Positions 1-7,700 are shown, counted from the first letter of the stretch. The stretch is DNA of 8,435 bases from Pseudomonadota bacterium (GCA_023433855.1 JAEYTV010000560.1:1-8435); one strand, 5' to 3'. Program-made: numbers and translations. The notes: generated by a model from the letters alone, not told the origin.

Positions 1-1
1 C

Positions 2-2230
2 GGCTGGGGTGTGGTCTTCTCTGACGCGACGATGGTTTCCATGCGCGCCTGGGACCCGGAAAGTGCGGCCGAGATCGAGGACGCGTTCAATCACTGGGAC
101 GATATTGAGCTGCTCTTCAAGGGCACGCGGCAGCGCACCTCCGGTCATGGCTTTGTCGGCATCGGTCGCAAGAAGCTCCTGAACATCCTGCAGCGCCGCT
201 GCGAGGCGCTTGGCGTCGAACTTGTCTTCGAAACCGATGCGAACGGCGATCTCGATTATCCGGATGCCGACCTGATCATCGCCTCTGACGGCTTCAATTC
301 GAAGATCCGCAACCGCTATCCGGAAGTCTTCGAACCGGACCTTGTCGTGCGCCCGAACCGGTACATCTGGCTTGGCACCAACAAACTCTTCGACGCCTTC
401 ACGTTCGATTTCCGCAAGACGGATCACGGCTGGTTCCAGGCGCATATCTACAAGTTCGATGACCAGACCTCGACTTTCATCGTCGAAACGACCGAGGAAG
501 CCTATGAAAAGCACGGCCTCGGCCGGATGGATCAGCAGGAGTCTATCGACTTTTGCCAGGACCTCTTCTCCGAGGTTCTCGAAGGCTCCGAACTGATGAC
601 CAACGCGCGCCACCTGCGCGGTTCCGCCTGGCTGAATTTCAACCGCCTGATCTGCGGCAAGTGGAGCCATTTCAACGGCAATTCGCATGTCGTGCTGATG
701 GGTGACGCCGCCCACACCGCCCATTTCGCGATCGGCTCCGGCACCAAGCTTGCGATCGACGACGCGATCGAGCTGACCAATCAGTTCAACAAGCTCGGAC
801 ATACGAACGACAAGATCTCGGCCGTTCTGGAAGCTTACGAGGAGATCCGCCGCGTCGATGTCGCCCGCATCCAGAATGCGGCTCGCAACGCCATGGAATG
901 GTTCGAGGTTGTCGGCCGTCGTTATGCCGATACGCTGGAGCCGGAACAGTTCATGTATTCCATGCTGACCCGCTCGCAGCGTATCAGCCACGAAAACCTG
1001 CGCCTGCGGGACCCGGTCTGGCTCGAAGGCTACGAACGCTGGTTCGCGAAGAAGAACGGCATCGACGTGAGCGGCAACGGCCGCACTCTGCCCCCGATGT
1101 TCACGCCATACTCGCTGCGCGGGACCGCACTGCCAAACCGCATCGTCATGTCGCCCATGGCCATGTACTCCGCGAAAGACGGGCTGCTGGACGATTTCCA
1201 CCTCGTCCATCTCGGCTCCCGTGCGCTCGGCGGCGCCGGTCTCGTTTTCGCGGAAATGACCTGCGTCTCGCCGGATGCCCGCATCACGCCGGGCTGCCTC
1301 GGTTTGTGGAACGACGAGCAGGCGGCCGCCTGGAAGCGTTTCGTCACCTTCGTCCATGAGAACTCCGCCGCCAAGGTCGGCATCCAGCTCGGCCATGCGG
1401 GCCGCAAGGGTTCGACCAAGGTCGCCTGGGAAGGCATGGACCAGCCGCTCGAGGACGGAGGTTGGCGTCTGATTTCCGCTTCGGCGCTTCCCTATCTCAA
1501 GAACAGCCAGGTCCCGAAGGCCATGGACCGCGCCGACATGGACCGTGTGAAAACCGATCACGTCCGCGCTGCAAGATATGCAGCCGAGGCCGGCGCCGAC
1601 TGGCTGGAACTGCACTGCGCCCACGGGTACCTGCTGTCCAGCTTCCTGTCACCGCTGACGAACATCCGCAACGATGAGTATGGAGGCAGCCACGAAAACC
1701 GGGCCCGCTACCCGCTCGAAGTCTTCAAGGCAATCCGGGAAGTCTGGCCGATCGACAAGCCGATCTCCGTGCGTCTCTCCTGCCACGACTGGTTCGAAGG
1801 CGGCAATACGCCGGAAGACGCGGCCATCTATGCGCAGATGTTCAAGGATGCCGGAGCCGACCTGATCGACTGCTCGTCGGGCCAGGTATGGAAGGAAGAG
1901 AAGCCGGTTTATGGCCGCCTCTTCCAGACGCCGTTCTCCGACAAGATCCGCAACGAGATCGGCATTCCGACGATCGCCGTCGGGGCGATCTCCGAAGCCG
2001 ACCATGCCAATTCGATCATCGCGGCCGGCCGCGCCGATCTCTGTGCCGTCGCCCGTCCCCATCTGGCCGACCCTGCCTGGGTTCTGCACGAAGCGGCAAA
2101 AATCGGGCTGACCAGCATCCCATGGCCGAAGCAGTATTATTCCGGCAAGTCGCAGTACGAGACGAACCTCGCCCGCGCTGCCGCGGCAGCCGCTCCTCCG
2201 GCGGTCGGCCCTGCAGCGGCGGTAAAATAG
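2..2230 (+). CDS. 2-aminobenzoyl-CoA (or salicylyl-CoA) monooxygenase/reductase, FAD monooxygenase-OYE fusion, 5' partial
   Basis: The frame is open from base 2, so the start and the N-terminal GxGxxG dinucleotide-binding motif lie upstream; about 40 residues are probably missing. Numbering residues from the Val codon at 11, residues 1-340 are a class A flavoprotein monooxygenase: ASDGFNSKIR at 91-100 and the FAD-ribityl motif GDAAHTAHFAIGSGTK at 231-246. Residues about 360-725 are an old-yellow-enzyme (YqjM-like) reductase: MSPMAMYS at 380-387, QLGHAGRKGS at 459-468, the paired active-site histidines H535 and H538 in HCAHGY, and DEYGGSHENRARYP at 555-568. This fusion is typical of 2-aminobenzoyl-CoA monooxygenase/reductase of Azoarcus evansii, which hydroxylates C5 and reduces the ring to 2-amino-5-oxocyclohex-1-enecarbonyl-CoA using O2 and NAD(P)H. 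Databases often name homologues bifunctional salicylyl-CoA 5-hydroxylase/oxidoreductase. The family is clear; the substrate is inferred from the neighbours. The last about 19 residues form an Ala/Pro-rich tail. The enzyme is presumably cytoplasmic. Confidence 0.9.
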   Translation, partial: GWGVVFSDATMVSMRAWDPESAAEIEDAFNHWDDIELLFKGTRQRTSGHGFVGIGRKKLLNILQRRCEALGVELVFETDANGDLDYPDADLIIASDGFNSKIRNRYPEVFEPDLVVRPNRYIWLGTNKLFDAFTFDFRKTDHGWFQAHIYKFDDQTSTFIVETTEEAYEKHGLGRMDQQESIDFCQDLFSEVLEGSELMTNARHLRGSAWLNFNRLICGKWSHFNGNSHVVLMGDAAHTAHFAIGSGTKLAIDDAIELTNQFNKLGHTNDKISAVLEAYEEIRRVDVARIQNAARNAMEWFEVVGRRYADTLEPEQFMYSMLTRSQRISHENLRLRDPVWLEGYERWFAKKNGIDVSGNGRTLPPMFTPYSLRGTALPNRIVMSPMAMYSAKDGLLDDFHLVHLGSRALGGAGLVFAEMTCVSPDARITPGCLGLWNDEQAAAWKRFVTFVHENSAAKVGIQLGHAGRKGSTKVAWEGMDQPLEDGGWRLISASALPYLKNSQVPKAMDRADMDRVKTDHVRAARYAAEAGADWLELHCAHGYLLSSFLSPLTNIRNDEYGGSHENRARYPLEVFKAIREVWPIDKPISVRLSCHDWFEGGNTPEDAAIYAQMFKDAGADLIDCSSGQVWKEEKPVYGRLFQTPFSDKIRNEIGIPTIAVGAISEADHANSIIAAGRADLCAVARPHLADPAWVLHEAAKIGLTSIPWPKQYYSGKSQYETNLARAAAAAAPPAVGPAAAVK
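2177..2190. repeat. 14-nt perfect palindrome in the 3' end of the monooxygenase/reductase gene
   Basis: GCTGCCGCGGCAGC reads the same on both strands. It encodes part of the Ala-rich tail, so it may be only a by-product of GCN alanine codons. A further 6-bp inverted pair, GCCGCT (2189-2194) with AGCGGC (2215-2220), overlaps its right edge. Confidence 0.5.
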
Positions 2231-2240
2231 GGATCGTGTA

Positions 2241-3038
2241 ATGAACGACGCGATTTCGACCAGGCTCGGCAACCGTCATGCCCTCGTCACCGGCGCCGGC
2301 TCGGGCATCGGTGCGGCGATCGCAACGGCGCTGGTGGAAGCTGGCGCCCGCGTCACGCTGGCCGGTCGCCGGTCAGAACCGCTGGAAGCGCTCGCTTCCA
2401 CTCTTGACCGCGACAGGGTCTTCGTCGCCGCCGGTTTCGACGTCACGGATGCCGGCGCGATCATTTCGGGCCTTGCCAGAGCGCGCGATGCTTTCGGCCC
2501 CGTTTCCATTCTCGTCAACAATGCGGGCGAAGGGCCAAGTGCCCCCTTCGAGAAGACTTCGCTTGAGATGTGGACCCGGGTCATGGCGGTTGATCTCACG
2601 GGTGTTTTCCTGGTGACCCAGGCGGTTTTGCCGGACTTGAAGGCCCACGGTGCCGGCGCCCGCATCATCAACATCGCGTCGACGGCGGGTCTGACCGGTT
2701 ACGCCTATGTCTCCGCCTATGTCGCCGCCAAGCACGGCGTCGTCGGGCTCACGCGTTCGCTGGCGCTCGAGCTTGCAAGGACGGGCATCACGGTCAACGC
2801 CGTTTGTCCCGGTTTTACCGACACGCCGCTGATTGCACGTTCGGTCGAGACGATTGTTGCGAAGACCGGGCGGACAGAAGACGAGGCGTTGAAGGAATTC
2901 GCCAAGAGCAATCCGCAGGGACGGCTGGTCAAGCCGGAGGAGGTCGCAGACGCAGTTCTGTGGCTGGCATCGCCCGGGGCGGCATCGGTCAATGGACAGA
3001 CAATCGCAGTTGCGGGCGGGGAGGTATTGGCAGGATGA
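2241..3038 (+). CDS. SDR-family oxidoreductase (probable hydroxyacyl-CoA/alicyclic alcohol dehydrogenase)
   Basis: This 265-residue protein is a classical short-chain dehydrogenase of normal length. It has the cofactor glycine motif TGAGSGIG at 17-24, NNAG at 93-96, and the catalytic Ser147, Tyr160 and Lys164 in the order S...YxxxK. The second beta-strand ends AGRR (41-44) with no acidic residue, so NADP(H) is somewhat more likely than NAD(H); this is an inference from the pattern. The start follows AGGGA (2229-2233) by 7 nt and lies 10 nt after the preceding stop, so it is probably co-transcribed. In this operon it could reduce the 5-oxo group of the dearomatised ring or oxidise a hydroxyacyl-CoA intermediate. 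FabG-type activity is an alternative on sequence alone, but nothing here points to fatty acid synthesis. Confidence 0.9.
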   Translation: MNDAISTRLGNRHALVTGAGSGIGAAIATALVEAGARVTLAGRRSEPLEALASTLDRDRVFVAAGFDVTDAGAIISGLARARDAFGPVSILVNNAGEGPSAPFEKTSLEMWTRVMAVDLTGVFLVTQAVLPDLKAHGAGARIINIASTAGLTGYAYVSAYVAAKHGVVGLTRSLALELARTGITVNAVCPGFTDTPLIARSVETIVAKTGRTEDEALKEFAKSNPQGRLVKPEEVADAVLWLASPGAASVNGQTIAVAGGEVLAG

Positions 3039-3886
3039 GCGTTGAACCGACGTCGATGGCAGGGCACCTGACCCCGTTCAAGGACTATAAGCCAAAGCAC
3101 TTTCTCTGGACAGTCAGCGAAAACGGCCGCATCGCGACGCTTCGGCTGAACCGTCCGGACCGCAAGAACCCGCTGACATTCGAAAGCTATGCGGAGCTTC
3201 GCGATCTTTTCCGCAACCTGGTCTACGCATCCGATATCCGCGCCATCGTGCTGACCGGTGCCGGCGGCAATTTCTCCTCCGGCGGCGACGTCTTCGAAAT
3301 CATCGAGCCGCTGACGCATATGTCGATGCCGGATCTCCTAGCTTTCACCCGCATGACCGGCGATCTCGTGAAAGCGATGAAGAAGTGCCCGCAGCCGATC
3401 GTTGCTGCCGTCGACGGAATCTGCGTCGGCGCCGGCGCGATCCTCGCCATGGCATCGGACATCCGGGTTGCAACTCCGGAGGCCAAGACCGCATTCCTCT
3501 TCACCCGCGTCGGCCTTGCCGGTGCTGATATGGGCGCCTGCGGGATCCTGCCGCGCATTATCGGGCAGGGTCGCGCTGCCGAACTGCTGTTCACAGGCCG
3601 CACCATGACCGCGCGCGAAGGCGAAGCCTGGGGCTTCTACAATACGATCCATCCGGGCGACGTCCTGGAAGACGAAGCGATCAAGCTCGCCCATTCGCTG
3701 GCGGACGGTCCGTGGTTTGCCCATACGATGACCAAGACCATGCTCAACCAGGAATGGGCGATGGGAATCGACGAGATGATCGAGTCGGAAGCCCAGGCCC
3801 AGGCGGTCTGCATGGCCACCAAGGATTTCCGCCGCGCCTTCGAAGCCTTTGCCGAAAAGCGCAAGCCGACGTTCGAGGGCAACTGA
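3035..3886 (+). CDS. Crotonase-superfamily enoyl-CoA hydratase/isomerase-like protein with non-canonical active site
   Basis: The protein has 283 residues. The ATG overlaps the previous stop as ATGA, with a GGGGAGG about 10 nt upstream (3018-3024). The frame is open further back to 2804, but that part is only a shadow of the SDR gene. The crotonase fold is shown by the CoA-binding/oxyanion-hole segments SSGGDV (81-86) and [19 protein letters not shown] (126-144), followed by [19 protein letters not shown] (163-181). Compared from memory with rat enoyl-CoA hydratase, Glu144 is replaced by Ile136 and Glu164 falls at Thr157/Arg158, so standard water addition is unlikely. Asp165 aligns with the catalytic Asp204 of dienoyl-CoA isomerase, and an Asp lies close by in MenB-type enzymes. 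It may therefore be an isomerase, dehydratase or ring-opening C-C hydrolase acting on the alicyclic CoA thioester. Fold assignment is strong; the reaction is unknown. Confidence 0.88.
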   Translation: MSVEPTSMAGHLTPFKDYKPKHFLWTVSENGRIATLRLNRPDRKNPLTFESYAELRDLFRNLVYASDIRAIVLTGAGGNFSSGGDVFEIIEPLTHMSMPDLLAFTRMTGDLVKAMKKCPQPIVAAVDGICVGAGAILAMASDIRVATPEAKTAFLFTRVGLAGADMGACGILPRIIGQGRAAELLFTGRTMTAREGEAWGFYNTIHPGDVLEDEAIKLAHSLADGPWFAHTMTKTMLNQEWAMGIDEMIESEAQAQAVCMATKDFRRAFEAFAEKRKPTFEGN

Positions 3887-5061
3887 TGGCCGCTCCGAGC
3901 ACCCTTCAGGGGCCGGGCCGGGATTGTCTCGACTGGCCGTTTTTCGACGAAAGCCACCAGGCGCTCGCCGATAAGCTCGACGCCTTCGCAGCGTCTGGCG
4001 CGCTCGCCGGCATCGATCATTCGGATACGGATAGTGCCTGCCGGAAGATCGTGAAGGCGCTAGGCGAGGCCGGCCTGCTGGATGCCGCGACCGGCGCCGG
4101 CGGCAGCCGGCCTGTCGACAGCCGCGCCGCATGTCTTACCCGCGAGACGCTGGCCTGGCATCATGGCCTCGCCGACTTTGCCTTCGCGATGCAGGGTCTC
4201 GGCACCGGGGCGATCGGCCTTTCCGGTTCCGAAGAGCTTCGCCGGACAGTGCTGCCCAAGGCGCAGTCGGGCGAATGGATTTCGGCGTTCGCATTGTCCG
4301 AAAAGGACGCGGGTTCGGATGTGGCCGCCATGGCCTGTGCCGCCCGCAAGGATGGCGACCACTACGTTCTCAATGGCGAAAAGACCTGGATCTCCAATGG
4401 CGGCATAGCCGACGTCTACACGGTCTTCGTTCGCACAGGAGAAGCGCCCGGTACGCGCGGCATCTCCGCGTTCATCGTCTTTGCAGACGATCCGGGCTTC
4501 TCCATCGTCGAGCGCATCGACGTGATCGCCCCGCATCCCCTGGCGACGATTCGCTTCGAGAACTGCCGCATCCCGGCTTCGCGTCTGCTCGGAAGCGCCG
4601 GCGAAGGCTTCAAGATCGCCATGCGGACGCTCGATATTTTCCGCGCCTCGGTCGCGGCCGCCGCACTCGGCTTCGCCAGACGCGCGCTGGATGAAGCCGT
4701 CGCTTATGCCAGGGCGCGGCCGATGTTAGGCAATCGCCTTTCCGATCTGCAACTGACCCAGGCGGCCTTCGGCGATATGGCGGCGCAGATCGATGCTGCC
4801 GCCCTGCTCACCTATCGCGCCGCCTCGCGGCGCGACGTTCAGGGCCTGCCCACCACCAAGGAAGCCGCGATGGCCAAGATGGTGGCAACCGAGAACGCTC
4901 AATCCGTCATCGACCGTGCCCTCCAGATTTTTGGCGGCCGCGGCGTGAAGCGCGGAGAGATCACCGAGAGCCTCTATCGGGAGATTCGCGCGTTGCGCAT
5001 CTATGAAGGCCCGACCGAGGTCCAGAAGCTCATCATCGCCCGCGAATTGTTGAAGGCATGA
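3886..5061 (+). CDS. Acyl-CoA dehydrogenase family protein
   Basis: Starting at the ATG that shares one base with the previous stop (TGATG), and 6 nt after GAGGG (3875-3879), the protein has 391 residues, normal for the family. The same frame is open back to 3712, but that lies inside the upstream gene. It has the FAD/substrate motif [10 protein letters not shown] at 136-145, [10 protein letters not shown] at 164-173, [11 protein letters not shown] at 252-262, and the C-terminal [10 protein letters not shown] and [10 protein letters not shown]. Glu374 in the latter matches the catalytic base of medium-chain acyl-CoA dehydrogenase. It should catalyse FAD-dependent alpha,beta-dehydrogenation of an acyl-CoA and pass electrons to ETF in the cytoplasm. 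In this operon its likely substrate is the ring-derived, pimeloyl-type C7 acyl-CoA or a cyclic CoA ester; isovaleryl- or short-chain acyl-CoA cannot be excluded by sequence. Confidence 0.92.
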   Translation: MAAPSTLQGPGRDCLDWPFFDESHQALADKLDAFAASGALAGIDHSDTDSACRKIVKALGEAGLLDAATGAGGSRPVDSRAACLTRETLAWHHGLADFAFAMQGLGTGAIGLSGSEELRRTVLPKAQSGEWISAFALSEKDAGSDVAAMACAARKDGDHYVLNGEKTWISNGGIADVYTVFVRTGEAPGTRGISAFIVFADDPGFSIVERIDVIAPHPLATIRFENCRIPASRLLGSAGEGFKIAMRTLDIFRASVAAAALGFARRALDEAVAYARARPMLGNRLSDLQLTQAAFGDMAAQIDAAALLTYRAASRRDVQGLPTTKEAAMAKMVATENAQSVIDRALQIFGGRGVKRGEITESLYREIRALRIYEGPTEVQKLIIARELLKA

Positions 5062-5088
5062 GCGCATGGCATATCCGAGACAGCATGT

Positions 5089-5094
5089 GGAGAG
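5089..5094 (+). promoter_or_regulatory. Ribosome-binding site favouring the start at 5100
   Basis: GGAGAG sits 5 nt before the ATG at 5100. In-frame ATGs at 5058 (overlapping the upstream stop as ATGA) and 5085 are alternatives. The protein from 5100 begins MHTILQPEGWVKP, which looks like the usual N-terminus of this Rid subfamily, while the extra 14 residues from 5058 do not. Confidence 0.6.
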
Positions 5095-5099
5095 ACAAT

Positions 5100-5495
5100 A
5101 TGCATACGATCCTGCAGCCTGAAGGTTGGGTAAAGCCGATAGGTTACGCCAACGGCGTCTCCGCCAACGGCCGCCAAGTCTTCGTGGGCGGGCAGATCGG
5201 CTGGAACGCCCAGTGCCGGTTCGAAACGGACGATTTCGTCGGGCAGGTCAAGCAGACACTTGAAAATGTCGTGGCCGTCCTTGCAGAAGCCGGCGCCGGA
5301 CCTCAACATATTACCGCCATGACCTGGTATTTCACAGACAAGGCCGAATATCTCAGAAACCTGAAAGGGATCGGCCAGGTCTACCGGGACGTGATTGGCA
5401 AGCACTTCCCGGCCATGGCAGCAATGCAGGTCGTGGCACTGGTGGAAGACCGCGCCAAGATCGAGATCCAGGCCACCGCCGTCATTCCGGAATAG
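5100..5495 (+). CDS. RidA/YjgF/YER057c/UK114-family protein, putative enamine/imine deaminase
   Basis: From 5100 the protein has 131 residues, the normal length for this family of small trimeric proteins. Family features are VFVGGQIGWN (27-36), the helix QVKQTLENVVAVLAEAGAG (49-67), FPAMAAMQVVALVEDRAKIE (103-122) and the final IEIQATA strand. In E. coli RidA the equivalent stretch reads FPARS, where Arg105 binds the substrate carboxylate; here Met106 takes that place. The Glu matching E. coli Glu120 is kept (Glu122). RidA hydrolyses reactive enamines and imines to ketones plus ammonia. Losing the arginine fits a substrate without a free carboxylate, such as a CoA ester. In this operon the obvious candidate is the 2-amino-ene product of the monooxygenase/reductase, which must lose its amino group. 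A Rid-type gene is, as I recall, also present in the A. evansii 2-aminobenzoate clusters. Family certain, function inferred. Longer starts at 5085 or 5058 are possible. Confidence 0.87.
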   Translation: MHTILQPEGWVKPIGYANGVSANGRQVFVGGQIGWNAQCRFETDDFVGQVKQTLENVVAVLAEAGAGPQHITAMTWYFTDKAEYLRNLKGIGQVYRDVIGKHFPAMAAMQVVALVEDRAKIEIQATAVIPE

Positions 5496-5514
5496 TTGCA
5501 GTCGGAGTCATCCC

Positions 5515-7476
5515 ATGAGCGACGTTCGCAGCTTCTCCGCAACGGTTTCATCAACGACCCGAGAGGGGGTGCTGGTCGTCACGATCGATAATGCGCCGGT
5601 CAACGCCACATCGGCTGACGTCCGATGCGGCCTCGAAAAGGCCCTCGCCCATGCCGAAACGACGACGGATGTAAGTGCCGTCATCATCACCGGCGCTGGG
5701 AAAACCTTTATCGGCGGCGCCGATATCAAGGAATTCGGCAAGCCCGTCGTGGAGCCGACGCTTCCGGGGGTCATCGAAACGATCGAAAACCTGTCCAAGC
5801 CGGTTGTCGCGGCCCTGAACGGCGCAGCCCTGGGGGGCGGGCTGGAAGTCGCCCTCGCCTGTCACTACCGCATCTCGTCTGCGACCGCGCAGGTCGGGCT
5901 GCCGGAAGTAAAGCTTGGCATCGTGCCCGGCGCCGGCGGCACACAGCGCCTGCCGCGCCTGATCGGCATTCCTGCCGCGCTGGACCTCATCACCTCAGGG
6001 CGTTCGGTGAGAGCGCAGGAGGCATTATCGCTCGGCATTGTCGATGAGATTGCCTCTGAGGACCTGGTTGCGGCGGCCGTTGCGACGGCTCGGGAGCTTC
6101 CCGGCAAGCCGCTTCGCCGCACCCGCGAGATGACGATAGCAGTTGCCGATCCAGCCGACATCGAAAAGGCTTCGGCAAGGATCCTCGCCAAGGCGCGCGG
6201 CCAGAAGGCTCCGGCCGAAGCAGTTCGGCTCGTTACATCGTCAACCCGCCCGTTCTTGGAAGGCTTAGCGGATGAGCGTGCGACATTCCTCGCGCTTCGC
6301 GACAGCCGCGAGGCTGCCGCACTGCGCCATGTTTTTTTCGCCGAACGGGAATCCTCCAAGGTCGAGGGGCTGGAAGGCGTCGATCCGAGACAGGTCAGCA
6401 CAATCGGGATCTGTGGTCTCGGCCTTATGGGCAGCGGGATTGCCGTTGCAGCCTTGGGAGCCGGCTATGCAGTGATCGGCCTCGATCAGACCGCCGAAGC
6501 AGCCGAGAAGGGCCACCAACGGATCGTAGGCCTGCTCGAGCGCAATCTTTCCTCCGGCCGCCTCGATCAGCAGGGTTTCGACTCTCAGGTGTCGAGGCTG
6601 TCGGTGACAGCGGCGGACGCCGACCTCGCGCCCTGCGACCTCGTGACCGAGGCTGTCTTCGACGACTTTGACGTCAAGGTCGGACTGTTCCAGCGCCTCG
6701 ACAAGGTGGTCAGGACGAATGCGGTGCTCGCCACCAATACCAGCTACCTGAACCCTGATGAGATCGCCGCGGCGACGGCCCATCCCGAACGCGTTCTCGG
6801 CATGCATTTCTTCTCGCCCGCTCATGTAATGCGGCTAATGGAGGTTGTCCGCTGCGCAAGAACGGCACCGGACGTCCTGGCCACCGGCCTGGCGGTCGCC
6901 AGAAAACTGAGGAAACTGCCCGTCGTCACCGCTGTCACCGAGGGTTTCATCGGCAACCGCGTCTTTTCCGCCTATCGTCGCGAGGCCGAATTCCTGTTGG
7001 AAGACGGCGCCCTGCCGCACGAGATCGACGCGGCGCTGGAGGACTACGGTTTCCCGATGGGGCTGTTTGCCGTCTACGACATGGCCGGCCTTGAAATCGC
7101 CTGGGCGCGTCGGAAACGTCAGGCAGCCACCCGCAATCCGTCCGAGCGCTATGTCGAGATCGCCGATTCGCTCTGCGAAGCAGGCCGTCTGGGGCAAAAG
7201 ACCGGGCTTGGCTGGTATGCCTATGGCGACGGCAAGCGGAAGGTCGATCCGGAAGTTACGACGATCATCGAGGCCGCCCGCGCGAAGAAAGGCATCACCC
7301 CGCGCCATTTCTCGAAGGACGAGATCCAGAAGCGGATGCTGAAGGCTATGGCCGACGAAGGCGAGGCGCTGCTCGCCGAAGGCATCGCAGCCCGACCAGG
7401 CGATATCGATCTCGTCATGATCAACGGCTACGGTTTCCCGGCCCATAAGGGCGGGCCAATGTTCGCTCGTAGCTGA
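5515..7476 (+). CDS. Bifunctional enoyl-CoA hydratase/3-hydroxyacyl-CoA dehydrogenase (FadB/FadJ-like), C-terminus apparently shortened
   Basis: The ATG at 5515 follows GGAG (5504-5507) by 7 nt and lies 19 nt after the Rid stop; an in-frame extension back to 5395 overlaps that gene and is rejected. The 653-residue product has an N-terminal crotonase domain (about 15-200) with both hydratase glutamates, Glu111 in GGGLEVAL and Glu131 in LPEVKLG. A Rossmann NAD domain begins with GLGLMGSG at 301-308. The 3-hydroxyacyl-CoA dehydrogenase has ATNTSYL (406-412), the catalytic His431 in HFFSP, and GFIGNR (477-482). Two helical C-terminal segments follow (about 485-653). It should hydrate an enoyl-CoA and oxidise the 3-hydroxyacyl-CoA with NAD+, closing the beta-oxidation part of the pathway. 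There is no thiolase domain. The protein ends GGPMFARS; relatives usually continue from GGPMF for about 45-60 more residues, so the 3' end looks truncated or rearranged. Whether the enzyme stays active is unclear. Confidence 0.88.
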   Translation: MSDVRSFSATVSSTTREGVLVVTIDNAPVNATSADVRCGLEKALAHAETTTDVSAVIITGAGKTFIGGADIKEFGKPVVEPTLPGVIETIENLSKPVVAALNGAALGGGLEVALACHYRISSATAQVGLPEVKLGIVPGAGGTQRLPRLIGIPAALDLITSGRSVRAQEALSLGIVDEIASEDLVAAAVATARELPGKPLRRTREMTIAVADPADIEKASARILAKARGQKAPAEAVRLVTSSTRPFLEGLADERATFLALRDSREAAALRHVFFAERESSKVEGLEGVDPRQVSTIGICGLGLMGSGIAVAALGAGYAVIGLDQTAEAAEKGHQRIVGLLERNLSSGRLDQQGFDSQVSRLSVTAADADLAPCDLVTEAVFDDFDVKVGLFQRLDKVVRTNAVLATNTSYLNPDEIAAATAHPERVLGMHFFSPAHVMRLMEVVRCARTAPDVLATGLAVARKLRKLPVVTAVTEGFIGNRVFSAYRREAEFLLEDGALPHEIDAALEDYGFPMGLFAVYDMAGLEIAWARRKRQAATRNPSERYVEIADSLCEAGRLGQKTGLGWYAYGDGKRKVDPEVTTIIEAARAKKGITPRHFSKDEIQKRMLKAMADEGEALLAEGIAARPGDIDLVMINGYGFPAHKGGPMFARS

Positions 7477-7527
7477 TCTGCAGACCTGCTTGCCGGACGA
7501 GGTAGGTCGGGGACACAACGCTCTGCC

Positions 7528-7557
7528 GCCGCGGAGGCGCAACGCCGGCGCCGCGGC
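7528..7557 (+). terminator. GC-rich hairpin after the operon, possible terminator
   Basis: GCCGCGG (7528-7534) pairs with CCGCGGC (7551-7557). The 16-nt loop holds a second small stem, GGCG/CGCC, around CAA (7536-7546). It is about 50 nt past the stop of the bifunctional gene. No U-tract follows directly (the nearest T run is at 7585-7588), so it is at best an atypical terminator or mRNA-end stabiliser. Confidence 0.3.
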
Positions 7558-7679
7558 CCCATCGCTGGCAGCCGGGCAGCTGTCTTTTGAGACCTTGCTG
7601 CCGATCCTCCGTGGCTCGACATATGTAGCGTGTCTGACCTCTTTCTTTCGTGACCAACCTGTTATTGGATGGGATTGAG

Positions 7680-7700
7680 CGTCGCCTGGTGGCGGCGACG
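7680..7700 (+). repeat. Inverted repeat in the leader of the amine oxidase gene
   Basis: CGTCGCC (7680-7686) is the exact reverse complement of GGCGACG (7694-7700) with a 7-nt loop. A competing shorter stem CGCC/GGCG (7683-7686 with 7691-7694) shares the left arm. It ends about 40 nt before the ATG at 7741, where it could be an operator or an RNA structure; no function can be assigned. Confidence 0.35.

Larger units (their letters stand above)
2..7476 (+). other. Predicted operon for CoA-dependent aerobic aromatic (probably 2-aminobenzoate) degradation
   Basis: Six same-strand genes are separated by +10, -4, -1, +38 (or -4) and +19 nt, which implies co-transcription and translational coupling. 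Their functions form one plausible CoA-ester route: ring hydroxylation and reduction, ketone/alcohol interconversion, double-bond or ring chemistry, deamination and beta-oxidation. No promoter is visible inside; it should lie left of the window, with the CoA ligase and regulator outside as well. Confidence 0.75.

Noticed and set aside
3338..4132. Long reverse-strand open frame (264 codons) across the crotonase/acyl-CoA dehydrogenase junction
   Set aside because: Arg/Gly-rich translation without a domain, antisense to two well-supported genes; a shadow of GC-rich codon bias.
4131..4694. Forward open frame (187 codons) inside the acyl-CoA dehydrogenase gene
   Set aside because: Arg-rich out-of-frame translation of a gene with intact catalytic motifs.
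6835..7542. Reverse-strand open frame (235 codons) over the 3' half of the bifunctional gene
   Set aside because: Antisense to clear dehydrogenase motifs, and its translation has no recognisable features.
7595..7627. Possible -35 (TTGCTG) and -10 (TATGTA) upstream of the amine oxidase gene
   Set aside because: The spacing is 21 nt, too long for a normal sigma-70 promoter, and both boxes are weak.
7490..7678. Small forward open frame in the gap after the bifunctional gene
   Set aside because: No ribosome-binding site or motif, and unusual composition; at most a frame-shifted remnant of the missing C-terminus, which I could not match.
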